Part shown: positions 9,806-18,375 of the stretch, piece after piece
Position numbering within the stretch: position 1 is the stretch's first letter
Layout: every line of letters starts with the position of its first letter
Source: Arthrobacter sp. ov118
Lineage (GTDB): Bacteria > Actinomycetota > Actinomycetes > Actinomycetales > Micrococcaceae
Length of the DNA stretch: 64,000 nucleotides
Assembly (NCBI RefSeq): GCF_900116495.1
Contig: NZ_FPAY01000006.1
Coordinates: forward strand, 186,001-250,000
Reading direction: 5' to 3'
Made by a program: the position numbers and the translations under genes
The notes under the pieces: generated by a model
The model's input: only the letters and a program-made list of their open reading frames with translations
What the model was told of the DNA's origin: nothing
Database searches by the model: none

Positions 9806-10638
9806 GGGTCTCCTTTATATGGTGTGGACCACCACTGTATCGTCCGGCAAACTCGGTCGAGTCTTATGGTCAGAGCATTAGTTTTGGATTGACTTGGGAA
9901 CGGGGTGCCGTGGAATCGGCGACGATGACTGTGCGTGGTTGAGCCCGAAGGATGCAACGAAGGATCTTATTCTTCTACGCATCGACAGCTACCAGATTAG
10001 AGATGGCGGCCAGCTCTCCTTGATGTGAGGCTTTAACCGCTTGGAACTGGAGCTGGAACGTCACATAGCCGCGTTGTGCCTCCAGCTGTTGTTCAACTCC
10101 GCGTTCCGCCTGCGGTCAGCGAGCTGGGTTGCTTGGTAGTTCCTCGATAGCTGGACTGGAAAGGATGGCGTAGCGTTCTGATTGACGATGGCGTAACCGG
10201 CGACTACCGCGCCTACTAGGACTCCGATTGATCCATTCCCAAAGGCAATCCACGTGCTACAAGGAATCCACGGCGCTTCGCCTCAATGATTTAATCCAGT
10301 GTTTCATATTCGATTGGTGTGAGTTTGCCAGCCGTCTTGGCCATCGCCGGCGCCGCCCTTGGGCTCGACGGATAGCGCCGCAACCGAAGTTCTTTGGACT
10401 AGTGGATACAACGGAGCTCGATACCGGTTCGTCCAGCCCCAGAATCCCCGCAAGCCCCAACGGCTCGTCGCTGGAGCGCGTAGTCCATGCATGGCGTCGA
10501 CGTCTCCCCACATGGCGTCTTCTTTCCGCCGCATGACTTGGGACGAAGACGCCACGGCCTGGTTGCGTGTCGGACCTGACAGAATGCAACGCGATCCGGA
10601 ACTAAACTCTCTGATACACGGCGACTGCCATTCCTGCG
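9806..10638. other. Gene-poor gap between GmrSD-like gene and RM operon
   Basis: About 830 bases without an intact gene. The left part holds a degenerate minus-strand small membrane protein (listed separately, 9976-10245). From 10250 to 10638 I see only short overlapping frames with inconsistent codon use and no recognisable product, tRNA or repeat. The promoter for the restriction-modification operon should lie at its right end, but no clear -35/-10 pair stands out. Confidence 0.5.
9976..10245 (-). pseudogene. Frameshifted small membrane-anchored protein
   Basis: Two minus-strand frames join into one sensible protein. A transmembrane-like start (GSIGVLVGAVVAGYAIVNQN) is followed by a polar helix (QLADRRRNAEL). 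After a one-base slip near 10105 comes EQQLEAQRGYVTFQLQFQAV, ending at the stop at 9976. This is the usual layout of short single-pass proteins with a helical cytoplasmic tail. No start codon is found in frame before the membrane segment, so the 5' end is also damaged. The function is unknown. Coherence across the slip is my only evidence that it was once a gene. Confidence 0.35.
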
Positions 10639-10650
10639 ATGAAGAGACTC

Positions 10651-11310
10651 ATGACATCTACCACAACCGAGGAGCGACTCATCAAGTCGCGTCACCGGAT
10701 GAAGGCACACGGGGAGGTGTTCACGCCCCGCCGCATGGTCAACCAAATGCTCGACCTCGTCCGTCCGGAGCTCGAGACCGGGCCGAACTTCGTCGACAAG
10801 ACGTTCTTCGAGCCCGCCGCCGGTGACGGCAACTTCCTCGTAGCGATCCTCCAGCGCAAACTCCACGCCATCGAGAAGCGCTATCAGCCAGCCGTGTGGC
10901 CGGCTGAGTCGCTGTTCGCGCTTGCCTCGATCTACGCCGTCGAGCTCCTCGAGGACAACCACGAAGCCGCGCAGGCGACTCTGCTGAGTGAGTTCGTCGC
11001 CTTCCACAAGCGTGCTGGCAACGCGTGTGGTCCCCGCACAAATCTCTACCGTTCGGCTGCCGTTCTCCTGGAGAGCAACATCATCTGCGGCAACACGCTC
11101 ACTGGTTTGGACGTTCGCGGTGAGACGATCCAGTTCTCGTGGTGGTACCGCGTGCTCAACGAACCCGGGATGGTTCGCCGTGACCCGTTTACGCTCGCGT
11201 CACTGCGCGGCCTGAGTGGCGACACCGCTATGTTCGATTTCACCAACTATGACACCTACGCCGTGTGTCGCATCGACCACGTACACAGAGAAGTGAGGGC
11301 CGATGGCTAA
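10651..11310 (+). CDS. N6-adenine methyltransferase-like protein lacking NPPY (RM operon gene 1)
   Basis: A 219-residue protein with the first half of an amino-methyltransferase fold: motif X HGEVFTPRRMV, SAM-binding motif I FEPAAGDGNFL, a motif II-like acidic strand (IYAVELLEDN) and motif III (NIICGNTLTG). The chain then ends with a short tail and never reaches a catalytic (N/D)PPY motif, so it should not methylate alone. It overlaps the helicase gene at 11303 by 8 bases. Two starts are possible, ATG at 10639 or 10651; the second has a purine-rich GAAGAGA just upstream. Likely a structural or regulatory subunit of the restriction-modification complex encoded by the next two genes. Confidence 0.75.
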   Translation: MTSTTTEERLIKSRHRMKAHGEVFTPRRMVNQMLDLVRPELETGPNFVDKTFFEPAAGDGNFLVAILQRKLHAIEKRYQPAVWPAESLFALASIYAVELLEDNHEAAQATLLSEFVAFHKRAGNACGPRTNLYRSAAVLLESNIICGNTLTGLDVRGETIQFSWWYRVLNEPGMVRRDPFTLASLRGLSGDTAMFDFTNYDTYAVCRIDHVHREVRADG

Positions 11311-14300
11311 TCCGAATATCCGTACCTTCCGTGAAGTCGTTCCCGTCGTCTATTCATGGATGACGCCCGACGTGCCCAAGTACAAGGGCTGGGAGAAGAT
11401 CGGTTACACGGAGCAGGCGGGCGGAGCCGAAGTGCGCATCGCCCAGCAAGCCTCGCAGCTGGGCATCACGAAGAAGAAGCTGTGGTCCCAGCGCGCCTTC
11501 TTCACGTCCGAGGCGGGGGGCGCCTTCACCGACAAGGATTTCCACGCGTATCTCAAGCAGGTGGGCGTGGAGCGTGAGCTCACGCCGCGAACAGAGTGGC
11601 ACCGCTTCGACGGTAGGCCAATGACTTCGAAGCAGTACTTTCTCGAGTTCGCCAGCCAGGACGGCGCGGATCGCCAGCGTGCCGGCACCGAGGACTACGA
11701 CCTGCGCGCGGAGCAGCAGGCCGCCGTTGCGCAGGCCATGGGCGCCTTCACGTCCGGCCGCTGCGAGGTCCTATGGAACGCCAAGCCCCGTTTCGGCAAG
11801 ACGCTCACGACCTATGACCTCATGCGCAAGCTCGATGCCCGAAAGGTGCTCATCGTCACCAACCGCCCGGCAATCGCCAACTCGTGGTTCGACGACTTCA
11901 CACGCTTCATTGGCCACCAGACGGACTACGTCTTCGTCTCGGACTCAGCATCGCTTGTTGGTCGTGAGACGATGTCTCGCGAGCAGTGGGTCCAACACAC
12001 TTTCCAGCACGAAGACCCTCGCATTGTCGAATTCCTCTCCCTGCAGGACCTTAAGGGTTCGCAGTACTTCGGCGGCCCTCACAAGAAGCTCCGGCACGCC
12101 GCCGAGTTGGACTGGGATCTGCTTGTCATCGACGAGGCCCATGAGGGCGTCGATACGACGAAGACCGACATTGCGTTCGACAAGATCAAACGCCAATGGA
12201 CGCTGCACCTCTCCGGCACGCCGTTCAAGGCGCTGGCCGCTGGCAAGTTCGAGGCCGGGCAGATCTTCAACTGGACGTACGTGGACGAGCAGACGGCACG
12301 CGCCGAATGGTCGGACGGGACGCAGGAGAACCCCTACGCGTCGCTGCCGACGCTCAACATGCTCACGTACCAGCTCTCGAGGATGATCACTGATCGTCTC
12401 GCCGAGGGCGTCGCGCTGGCTGAGGACGAGGCCAACATCGATTACGCCTTCGACCTCGCCGAGTTCTTCGCGACGAAGGACAACGGCGTCTTCGAGCACC
12501 GCGAGCAGGTTCTGAAGTTCCTCGACTGCCTAACGACGAACGAGAAGTACCCGTTCTCCACCGCTGAGCTTCGCGACGAGATCCGCCACTCGTTCTGGTT
12601 GCTCAATCGCGTCGCGTCCGCGAAGGCGCTCGAGAAGCTGCTCAAGCAGCACGAGGTCTTCAAGGACTACACCATCGTCTTCGCCGCCGGTGACGGTCGG
12701 AGCGAGGACGACAGCGACACGGTCGCGTCAGTTAAGTCTCTCGACAAGGTCCGCGCCGCCATCGCCGAGGCCGAGAAGACCGGTGGCAAGACCATCACGC
12801 TTTCGGTCGGCCAGCTCACCACAGGTGTGACCGTCCCCGAGTGGACCGCGGTCCTCATGCTCTCGAACCTGTCGTCACCCGCCCAATACATGCAGGCGGC
12901 CTTCCGTGCGCAGAACCCGCACACCTTCATGCGAGGTGAGCGCATGCTGCAGAAGAGCAACGCCTACATCTTCGACTTCGCCCCAGAGCGCACGCTCACC
13001 ATCTTCGACGAGTTCGCCAACAACCTGCGCCCCAACCCCTCTGGCAGCGCCGACGTCCGGCGCGACAATATCCGAACCCTCCTCAACTTCTTCCCGGTCA
13101 TCGGTGAAGATTCCGAGGGGCGTATGGTCGAGCTTGATGCCGCGCAGGTCCTTACTTTCCCGAAGGTCTTCAAGGCCAAAGAAGTTGTACGCCGCGGGTT
13201 CCTCTCGAACCTGCTCTTCGCCAACGTCGCCGGCATCTTCCGGTATTCGGAGCATGTAAAGTCGATCCTCGAGAAGCTGCCCGAGGCCAAAGAGGGCAAG
13301 CTCAAGACCGGCACGACGATCACCATCGAGGAGCCGACCCCCACTACCGACCACGAGGGCAACGTCGAAGTCGACGTCGAGACCGCCATCAATCCTAAGG
13401 TAGCAGAGCTCGGTGCGCCCGTGTGGAGCGTCGAGGAGATCCCTGTGATCAACCCGGACACGTCAGCTGAGACCGCAGCCAAGGAGCTCGCCTCGCTTGT
13501 GACGCAGAAGGCCCGCGACACCCGCGAGAGGCTCAAGGAGGAATACGGCCTCACCGCGGCGCAGGTCATGCGCGACGAGAAGCGCACCGAAGCGACCGTC
13601 GTCACCGCCGTCGAGCGCGCATACATCGACCGCGAGATCGCTCAGAAGCACCTGGAGGACGAGCTTGATGCGGCTACGACGGACGACGAGGTTGCCACCG
13701 TCGCCGAGAAGCGCGCAGAGCAGGAGAAAGCCTTCGAGGCCGACATCGTCGCGATCCTCAAGGAGACGACGGCCTCGATCACCACCGAGGTAGTCACTCG
13801 CGAGGAGACGAAAAAAGAGCAGAAGCGCGCGAACTCCGCCATGGACGACGCCCGTTCCCACTTGCGCGGCTTCGCCCGCACGATCCCCATGTTCCTTATG
13901 GCCTACGGCGACGAGAGCATCCGCCTGGCGAATTTCGATGACCACACCCCAGACGACGTCTTCGAGGAGATTACTGGCATCAGTGAGGCGGACTTCCGCA
14001 TCCTGCGCGACGGCCAGGACGTCACCGAGGACGACGGCACGATAACGCAGATCCCAGGCCTCTTCGACGAAGCTGTCTTCGATCAGGCGATTCAGGAGTT
14101 CCTCGCGAAGAAGGCCCAGCTGGCCGACTACTTCGACGAGGCTCTCACCGAGGACATTTTCGCCTACATCCCACGGCAGAAGTCGTCCCTTGTCTTCACC
14201 CCGCAGCCCGTGGTGAAGCGCATGGTGGACCTCCTGGAGCAGGAGAACCCGGGCATCTTCGAGGACCCCACGAGGACATTCGCCGATCTCTTCTCCACCG

Positions 14301-14584
14301 CGGGCCTATTCCTCATGGAGCTCGTGCGCCGGCTGGACCGCGGATTGGCAACGTCGATCCCGGACCAGGACGAGCGCCTGCGGCACATCCTCACGAAGCA
14401 GATCTTCGAGATGAGCCACAACCAGATCCTCCACGACATCACCATTGAAGCGGTTTCCGGCGGCGTTGACGAACGCAGGGAATGGATCAAGGAATCCGGC
14501 CACTACCAAGTGGGCAACCTAGCCGCGATGACCTCCGCTGAACGCCAGGCAACGATCAACGACATGCTCCAGGAAGGCAAATGA
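11303..14584 (+). CDS. Restriction protein: GIY-YIG-like nuclease, SF2 helicase, half methyltransferase (RM gene 2)
   Basis: A 1093-residue multidomain protein. Residues ~10-105 resemble the T5orf172/MUG113 branch of GIY-YIG nucleases: a Tyr-bearing strand (VVYSW), KIGYTE at 32-37, Arg 45 and a DxDFHAYL/EWHRF tail. The usual catalytic Glu may be Asp here. Residues ~130-560 form an SF2 helicase with Walker A-like AKPRFGKT (160-167), DEAH (277-280), HLSGTPF, and motif V/VI around VGQLTTGVTVPEW and QAAFRAQNP. A long charged coiled coil follows. Residues ~960-1010 are the start of a methyltransferase (VFTPQPVVKRM, then FADLFSTAGLFLMELVRRL), whose NPPY half is encoded by the next gene. Probable role: ATP-driven translocation and cleavage of unmodified DNA. 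Confidence 0.8.
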   Translation: MANPNIRTFREVVPVVYSWMTPDVPKYKGWEKIGYTEQAGGAEVRIAQQASQLGITKKKLWSQRAFFTSEAGGAFTDKDFHAYLKQVGVERELTPRTEWHRFDGRPMTSKQYFLEFASQDGADRQRAGTEDYDLRAEQQAAVAQAMGAFTSGRCEVLWNAKPRFGKTLTTYDLMRKLDARKVLIVTNRPAIANSWFDDFTRFIGHQTDYVFVSDSASLVGRETMSREQWVQHTFQHEDPRIVEFLSLQDLKGSQYFGGPHKKLRHAAELDWDLLVIDEAHEGVDTTKTDIAFDKIKRQWTLHLSGTPFKALAAGKFEAGQIFNWTYVDEQTARAEWSDGTQENPYASLPTLNMLTYQLSRMITDRLAEGVALAEDEANIDYAFDLAEFFATKDNGVFEHREQVLKFLDCLTTNEKYPFSTAELRDEIRHSFWLLNRVASAKALEKLLKQHEVFKDYTIVFAAGDGRSEDDSDTVASVKSLDKVRAAIAEAEKTGGKTITLSVGQLTTGVTVPEWTAVLMLSNLSSPAQYMQAAFRAQNPHTFMRGERMLQKSNAYIFDFAPERTLTIFDEFANNLRPNPSGSADVRRDNIRTLLNFFPVIGEDSEGRMVELDAAQVLTFPKVFKAKEVVRRGFLSNLLFANVAGIFRYSEHVKSILEKLPEAKEGKLKTGTTITIEEPTPTTDHEGNVEVDVETAINPKVAELGAPVWSVEEIPVINPDTSAETAAKELASLVTQKARDTRERLKEEYGLTAAQVMRDEKRTEATVVTAVERAYIDREIAQKHLEDELDAATTDDEVATVAEKRAEQEKAFEADIVAILKETTASITTEVVTREETKKEQKRANSAMDDARSHLRGFARTIPMFLMAYGDESIRLANFDDHTPDDVFEEITGISEADFRILRDGQDVTEDDGTITQIPGLFDEAVFDQAIQEFLAKKAQLADYFDEALTEDIFAYIPRQKSSLVFTPQPVVKRMVDLLEQENPGIFEDPTRTFADLFSTAGLFLMELVRRLDRGLATSIPDQDERLRHILTKQIFEMSHNQILHDITIEAVSGGVDERREWIKESGHYQVGNLAAMTSAERQATINDMLQEGK

Positions 14585-15624
14585 CCATGATCAAGAAATT
14601 CGACGTCGTCATCGGCAATCCTCCGTATCAGCAAGAGGCGAGCGGTGACGGCACCCGAGATACCCCGATCTACAACCTCTTCATGGAGGCCGCCTACGAG
14701 GTGGGTACTAAGGCCGTGCTCATCACCCCTGCTCGATTCCTCTTCAATGCCGGCCTTACGCCGACCGCGTGGAACAAGAAGATGCTCGATGATCCCCACC
14801 TGAGCGTGCCTCACTACGTGCCCAACAGTAACGATCTGTTCCCTGGGACCGACATTAAGGGCGGCATCGCAGTGACATACCGCGATGCCGAGCGTGCGGG
14901 CGAACCGATCGAGACGTTTACGAAGTTCCCCGAACTCAACGACATTCTGCACAAGGTCCACGAGAAGCACGGGGAGCCGCTTGAATCAGCTGGGATCACG
15001 AGCTCTCGCTCCTACCGGTACACAGAGAAGCTGTACGAGGACCACCCCCATGCGCTGGCGCTGCGTCCAGAAGGCAACACTGCGCTGGTGAACACGAACG
15101 CATTTGAGCAGTTCAGCTTCCTCTACTCCGAGAACATGCCGACCGACGGCCACGACTATGTCCAACTGCTCGGGCTCATCAAGAACAAGCGCGTCCACCG
15201 CTGGATCCGCACTGAATATATCGCTGGCCCCGAGAGCTTCAGCGCTTACAAAGTCGTGCTGTCAGCGGCATTCGGCTCTGGAAAACTTGGCGAGACCCTA
15301 GCAGCGCCGCACGTACTTCCGCCGCAAATGGCCGTGACTCAGTCGTTCATCACGATCGGGTGCTTTGCGGACGAACGCACCGCCGAGGCATGCCTCAAGT
15401 ACTTGAAGACAAGATTTGCCCGCACGTTGCTCGGTGTTCTCAAGATCACCCAGCACGCTCCTGCGAAGGTCTGGGCGCATGTGCCAGTTCAAGATTTCTC
15501 GTCGGACTCAAGCATCGATTGGACGAAAAGCGTAGCGGAGATCGATCGGCAACTCTATGCGAAGTACGGCCTCACCCCTGAGGACATCGATTTCATCGAA
15601 ACCCAGATCACGCCAATGGAATGA
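14581..15624 (+). CDS. Eco57I-type methyltransferase second half with target recognition (RM gene 3)
   Basis: A 347-residue protein that opens directly at methyltransferase motif IV (FDVVIGNPPYQ, residues ~7-17) and lacks the SAM-binding motif I. Motif VIII-like ITPARFLFNAG follows, then ~200 residues likely to hold the target-recognition domain. Its ATG overlaps the helicase stop (ATGA). The missing N-terminal motifs X and I are at the C-terminus of the preceding helicase protein. Together the two chains would rebuild one N6-adenine methyltransferase of Eco57I type. An in-frame ATG at 14587 is an alternative start. The natural split at the gene boundary means modification should require both proteins. 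Confidence 0.8.
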   Translation: MTMIKKFDVVIGNPPYQQEASGDGTRDTPIYNLFMEAAYEVGTKAVLITPARFLFNAGLTPTAWNKKMLDDPHLSVPHYVPNSNDLFPGTDIKGGIAVTYRDAERAGEPIETFTKFPELNDILHKVHEKHGEPLESAGITSSRSYRYTEKLYEDHPHALALRPEGNTALVNTNAFEQFSFLYSENMPTDGHDYVQLLGLIKNKRVHRWIRTEYIAGPESFSAYKVVLSAAFGSGKLGETLAAPHVLPPQMAVTQSFITIGCFADERTAEACLKYLKTRFARTLLGVLKITQHAPAKVWAHVPVQDFSSDSSIDWTKSVAEIDRQLYAKYGLTPEDIDFIETQITPME

Positions 15625-15656
15625 GCGCGCTCTCCATGCTTCCCTCCCCTTCGCCC

Positions 15657-15850
15657 ATGTCGGAGATCGCCCGTCAGGCGGCCCGCGGGCTGTCCCAGCA
15701 CGAGCGGGCCGAACCTGCCGGTGTCACCGCCCTACTGTGGCCCGCATCGAGGTGGGCTTCGACGTGAAGACGGCGAAGTTTATGCGGATTGCCGTGGCTC
15801 TGGCGCTTGTGCTCCGAATTGAAAGGCAGGAGGGCGCATGGAACGAGTAG
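15657..15850 (+). pseudogene. Broken XRE-type helix-turn-helix gene
   Basis: The first frame reads MSEIARQAARGLSQHERAEP and AGVT, the first helices of a HipB/XRE repressor. One missing base near 15728 shifts it into the frame reading PTVARIEVGFDVKTAKFM and ending ERQEGAWNE at 15850. Joined, the two give a complete small HTH domain (LSQxELAxLAGVT-RPTVARIE). The stop overlaps the start of the AbiGi-like gene at 15838, as expected for an antitoxin or repressor in an operon. Two helix residues are also unusual (R and P where L is normal), so decay rather than sequencing error is plausible. Confidence 0.6.
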
Positions 15851-16719
15851 AACGCCACTTGCTGGGCACGCATCAACACCGCGACGCGCGGGACCTATCG
15901 AGATGGCTCGTGCATCTCACACGCTCCGAGGACGAATTGATCTCGATCCTGCGAACGGGTTGCATAGAAGCGCGTACCCCCTTCGGAGCAGGCAAAGCCT
16001 TCTCGATTGCAGCTGACAGGCATCATTCCGTGTGCCTCACCGAGACGCCGTTATCCGAATTGGAGCGCATGACGAAGTCCGAAGACCCCAGACCTTGGGG
16101 AATCGTCTTTGACAAGGAGCACCTGCGCAAGAAGTTCGGCGCGCAGCCGGTGTGGTATTTAAGCGACGGGTCACCCGAATTTGGCGCAGTCAACGCTGCG
16201 ATGCAGGCCGGCGAGAAAGACCCAGATGCACCGATCTGGTCGCTTACTCCGTTCATTGAGAACGTCCGCTCTATCGGCAGCCAGTACCCAAACGACTGGC
16301 GCTGGGAGCGTGAATGGCGTGTTCGTGGAGATCTTTTTTTCGAGCCAAACGACGTAAAGAGGATTATCCTCGACAGCGGTGGAACCCCCAAGATCCTCGA
16401 GGAGATCGACATGTGGGTTCCTTGGGCAATCCCTGGTGAACAACCCGCGACCTGGTCCGGCGGGTACCCCCGATGGGAAGACAATGTCGAGCGAATGCTC
16501 GTCCGGTTCAACAGTCAGTACTTAACCCCCGACGAGGCTGGCGCGTTCTGGGATAAAGAGGACGGCGTCTACCTCTATCTGCATGGCGAGATGGTTGATC
16601 TTGACGAGGCCATCGACGAAGTCTTCGGTGAAATGAGCGCTGCACTGCGGGATGAGCTCTACGACGAGCTGTCGTCCAGGAGTGACATGTGGTGCCGAGC
16701 AGATGCCCCCCTGGGCTAG
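15838..16719 (+). CDS. AbiGi-like abortive-infection family protein
   Basis: A 293-residue soluble protein. The layout LVHLTRSEDELISILRTGCI - VCLTETPLSEL - WGIVFDKEHLRKKFGAQPVWYL - WRWEREWRV matches the AbiGi/DUF2971 group, where a short 'H-T' strand, a 'CxxxxPL' strand and an EREWR motif recur. In lactococcal AbiG, AbiGi is the proposed antitoxin of an AbiGi-AbiGii pair; no AbiGii-like nucleotidyltransferase is seen next to it here. The start is ATG at 15838 with AGGAGG four bases upstream. It overlaps a broken XRE gene and follows the restriction operon. The family call rests on motif resemblance alone; an ADP-ribosyltransferase-related fold is another reading. Confidence 0.5.
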   Translation: MERVERHLLGTHQHRDARDLSRWLVHLTRSEDELISILRTGCIEARTPFGAGKAFSIAADRHHSVCLTETPLSELERMTKSEDPRPWGIVFDKEHLRKKFGAQPVWYLSDGSPEFGAVNAAMQAGEKDPDAPIWSLTPFIENVRSIGSQYPNDWRWEREWRVRGDLFFEPNDVKRIILDSGGTPKILEEIDMWVPWAIPGEQPATWSGGYPRWEDNVERMLVRFNSQYLTPDEAGAFWDKEDGVYLYLHGEMVDLDEAIDEVFGEMSAALRDELYDELSSRSDMWCRADAPLG

Positions 16720-17141
16720 TGAACCTGAGCTTGACTAAGGACGTTTTGCCCTCGATTAAGAAGTGGCCAGCTGAATTCAGCGGCTCGTCGCGATCTTGAC
16801 CCATGTTCCAGACACCGGAGATCATGTTCGGCCGCGTCTCATGACGACGTGGCGCGCCTCGCGAGGGACCACGAGGCCCCGGTGTAACGATCCACCAGGG
16901 GTCTTGACCCCGTGCCCAGAGAACGGAGTCAAGGCCCACCCAGAGATTCATCTCCAGCGCCGCGGTGCGAGCGATAAAGACCGTGCGCGGGCAGCAGATG
17001 CCCCGATCCGGCTTTCATTTGCATGTCCGAGAAGATTGCCTTCGCCTCCGTCGTCAGTGCTGCATCGTTGGGGAGCTGGCCCCTACTTTTGCGCCGGGCA
17101 GCTGACATCCGCGGCGGAAGGGCCGCATCGAACCGCCTGTC
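16720..17141. other. Gene-poor gap at the right end of the defense island
   Basis: About 420 bases in which I find no convincing gene on either strand. Short frames on both strands are arginine-rich shadows of GC-rich DNA. No tRNA or clear inverted repeat is visible that would mark an integration boundary. The base composition returns to that of the following chromosomal cluster near 17100. Confidence 0.4.
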
Positions 17142-18343
17142 TCACAACATCGCCGGCGTGGGTGGGTTCCGGGCGGCAACCAGGGTCGCCACCCAGACGA
17201 GGCCGGCGAGGACGGCGTAGCCGGCGGTGATGGCGGGAAGGCTGAGGATTCGGCTGGCCTGTCCGGCGATGAGGCTGGGGGCCGCCGCCCCGGTGTAGTA
17301 GATAGCGTAGATCACGGCGAGCAGGCCGGCGCGCTCGCGGGGGAGCGCCGCGGGCAGGAGGGTGTTCATGCTGCCGGAGGTGGCGAGGCCGATCCCGATG
17401 CCGCCGACAACGCCCGCGCCGATGAACAGACCCAGGATTCCGGCGGTGCCGGCGACCGTGAGGCCGATGCCTGCGGCGGCGACCAGCGTCATCCCGGTGC
17501 GCTGCGCGGCCGCGGGGGTGAAGCGGCCGGCGAGGAACCCGCCGAGGAAACTTGGCGCCATGTAGGAGGCGAACACGGCGGCTGCGACGAGGGGGCTGTG
17601 CGAGCCGAGGTTCTCGGCGGCGATGGAGGGGCCGAACGAGGTGAAGTAGCCGCCGAACGCCCACGTGGCGACGAAGATGCCGGAGGCCAGGGGCAGGTAG
17701 GGGCGGGCCGCCGTCGGGACGGCGAGCCGGGGGGATCAGCGAGGCCCAGGCACCGGGGGTGCGGGGGACGGTCTCGGGGCGGGTGGCGAGGGCGATCGCG
17801 CAACCGAGCAGGAGCGCGGCGAACACACAAAATGTGAGGACGCGCGGGGCCGGCGCGAACTCGACGAGCAACCCGGAGAGGAACACGCCGAGGGCCAGGC
17901 CGACGGTGGCGGCCGGGACCAGCCACCGCGGGCGCCGGGGTGCGGTGTCGACGATGTAGGCGCCGATGGCGCTGGAGGCGAGGCCGGCGGCGAGCCCCTG
18001 GAGGGACCGGCTGACAAGGAGGGGAGGAAGCTGTGGACCCATAGCAGGGTGAGGCAGCCGGCGGCGGCGAGCAGGAGCGCGGCGATCGAGACGGGGCGGC
18101 GGCCGTGGTGGTTGGAGAGCCGGCCGAGGACGAGCAGGGCGAACACGGCGCAGACGAAGTAGGCGACGGCGACCAGCGAGAACTGGCTGTTTGTCAGGCC
18201 GTCGGCCCTCCGGTAGGTGTAGTAGAGGGGGATCGCGGCGGCGCCGGCGGCGAACACGGAGACGAACGAGACGGTGGCCGCCGCGAAGCCGCGCCCCTGG
18301 ACGGGGCGGCGGCAAGGGCGGGGCGGGGGTGTGTTTGGGTCAT
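17142..18343 (-). pseudogene. MFS transporter with three frameshifts
   Basis: The product is a 12-helix major-facilitator transporter, probably a drug or sugar efflux protein of about 400 residues. The reading frame changes at about 18300, 18020 and 17725. The successive pieces are the start MTQTHPRPALAAAP; FVSVFAAGAAAIPLYYTYRR through GCLTLLWVHSFLP; LLVSRSLQGLAAGLASSAIG through TPGAWASLIP; and RLAVPTAARPYLPLASGIFV to the stop at 17142. The last two slips sit in C-rich homopolymers (CCCCTCC and CCCCCC), so base-calling error is possible. Family features include GRLSNHHGRRP between helices 2 and 3. It would share a minus-strand operon with the aldo/keto reductase, cupin and regulator that follow. 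Confidence 0.75.
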
Positions 18344-18375
18344 GGGCTTTCTGGATCGGGACGGGCCGGCCAAGG

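Noticed and set aside
16720..17141. Possible insertion-sequence remnant at the right end of the defense island
   Set aside because: Short minus-strand frames hint at coding, but no transposase motif, terminal repeat or target duplication can be seen.
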